NCBI GenBank assembly: GCA_019347795.1
Contig: JAHWKS010000408.1
Coordinates: 1-5,844, forward strand
Reading direction: 5' to 3'
Source: Planctomycetota bacterium
GTDB lineage: Bacteria > Planctomycetota > Planctomycetia > Pirellulales > Pirellulaceae
Length of the DNA: 5,844 bases
Below the pieces are notes generated by a model that saw nothing but the letters and a program-made list of their open reading frames with translations, was not told the origin of the DNA and ran no database searches. This document shows, one piece after another, positions 5,390 to 5,844 of the stretch (its first letter is position 1; each line of letters begins with the position of its first letter). Position numbers and translations under genes: made by a program.

Positions 5390-5844
5390 CTACGACCGTT
5401 TCCCCTGTCCCAAGACGTCCACCGGGAGCGGAATGCCTTTGATGACGCCTTCCACGACGATGATGTCGCGCACTACGCCTTGAAACTGGCTGATCAGGAT
5501 TCGCCCTCGCCGCACCTTCGTGAGCTTGCACATGATGTACAGCCGATCGCCGGGGACCACCGGATCGCGGAACCGCACGTCCTCCAAGCCGCCGAAGCCG
5601 ACCATCTCCGCCCCCAGCAGGTCGTGCTTCTGGGCGAAGAAGCTGCACGTCTGGGCGGCCGCCTCCAGCATCACCACGCCCGGCATGAGCGGCATCGAGG
5701 GCATATGGCCGCGGACCCAGAACTCCCGGTCAGTGATGTCCTTATACCCGACGCAGGTCTTGTCCCCCTCGTTGACGTAGATGATCGCCGTGAGCTGCTC
5801 CATCTCGTGCCGCTGCGGATTGATGCGGCGGATCTCGTCGATGT
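5390..5844 (-). CDS. FabZ/FabA-type 3-hydroxyacyl-ACP dehydratase, 5' end outside window
   Basis: There are 150 visible residues; the frame is open to the right edge, so the ATG at 5803 is probably internal. The upstream part, IDEIRRINPQRHEMEQLTAI, continues without a stop and fits the family. The hot-dog dehydratase motif is RGHMPSMPLMPGVVMLEAAAQ: visible His46 and, 14 residues later, Glu60, the spacing of the FabZ catalytic pair. A second block, VGFGGLEDVRFRDPVVPGDRL, forms the acyl-chain channel and substrate edge. By family it dehydrates 3-hydroxyacyl-ACP in fatty-acid elongation in the cytoplasm. Whether it is the housekeeping FabZ or a paralogue for another acyl pathway cannot be told from this window; other fab genes would be to the right. 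trmB follows after 2 nt, suggesting one transcript. The symbol is withheld because the subfamily is uncertain. Confidence 0.88.
   Translation of the reverse strand, partial: IDEIRRINPQRHEMEQLTAIIYVNEGDKTCVGYKDITDREFWVRGHMPSMPLMPGVVMLEAAAQTCSFFAQKHDLLGAEMVGFGGLEDVRFRDPVVPGDRLYIMCKLTKVRRGRILISQFQGVVRDIIVVEGVIKGIPLPVDVLGQGKRS

Overview
This is a GC-rich, tightly packed chromosomal stretch with seven protein-coding loci. It looks like a bacterium of the Planctomycetes (Pirellulales-like). That is an inference from three things: the flavour of the proteins (the FabZ-type dehydratase reading RINPQRHEMEQLTAI and a leaderless B12-binding-type protein), the weak or absent Shine-Dalgarno sequences at several starts, and two long imperfect palindromes (arm cores CCCGAAGCGTCAGCGAGG and CAGCCGC...GCTAGC) that resemble intergenic repeats I recall from that phylum. 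No database search was run. All annotated genes look like ordinary housekeeping or accessory metabolism; I see no defence island, CRISPR array, prophage, transposase, rRNA or tRNA.

Left part, minus strand (1-1421): a carboxymuconolactone decarboxylase/AhpD-type protein is followed 36 nt later by a cobalamin-binding-protein-like (BtuF-type) gene that runs off the left edge. The second gene has no ATG start; it lies in the same frame as the first, separated by one TAA, and probably starts at a GTG. Positions 1422-1684 are a divergent intergenic region holding a 59-nt palindromic repeat. It separates this pair from a plus-strand, Tat-exported molybdopterin sulfite oxidase-type enzyme (1685-2860).

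Middle (2866-3728, minus): an aldo/keto reductase converges on the sulfite oxidase gene with only 5 nt between stop codons. Its reading frame is broken once, near 3541-3550, by what looks like loss of one base in a GCC-rich run. It is either a young pseudogene or an assembly error.

Right part: bpt (3907-4638, plus), the bacterial leucyl-transferase of the N-degron pathway, runs toward a convergent minus-strand pair made of a FabZ/FabA-type 3-hydroxyacyl-ACP dehydratase (5' end outside the window) and trmB (tRNA m7G46 methyltransferase). The pair is separated by 2 nt and probably cotranscribed. Between bpt and trmB lies an 89-nt palindrome whose right arm overlaps the last codons and stop of trmB and ends in six T residues, so it probably acts as the bpt terminator. 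The most notable signals are this repeat overlapping a coding end and the single frameshift in the reductase; nothing here convincingly forms a new multi-gene system.
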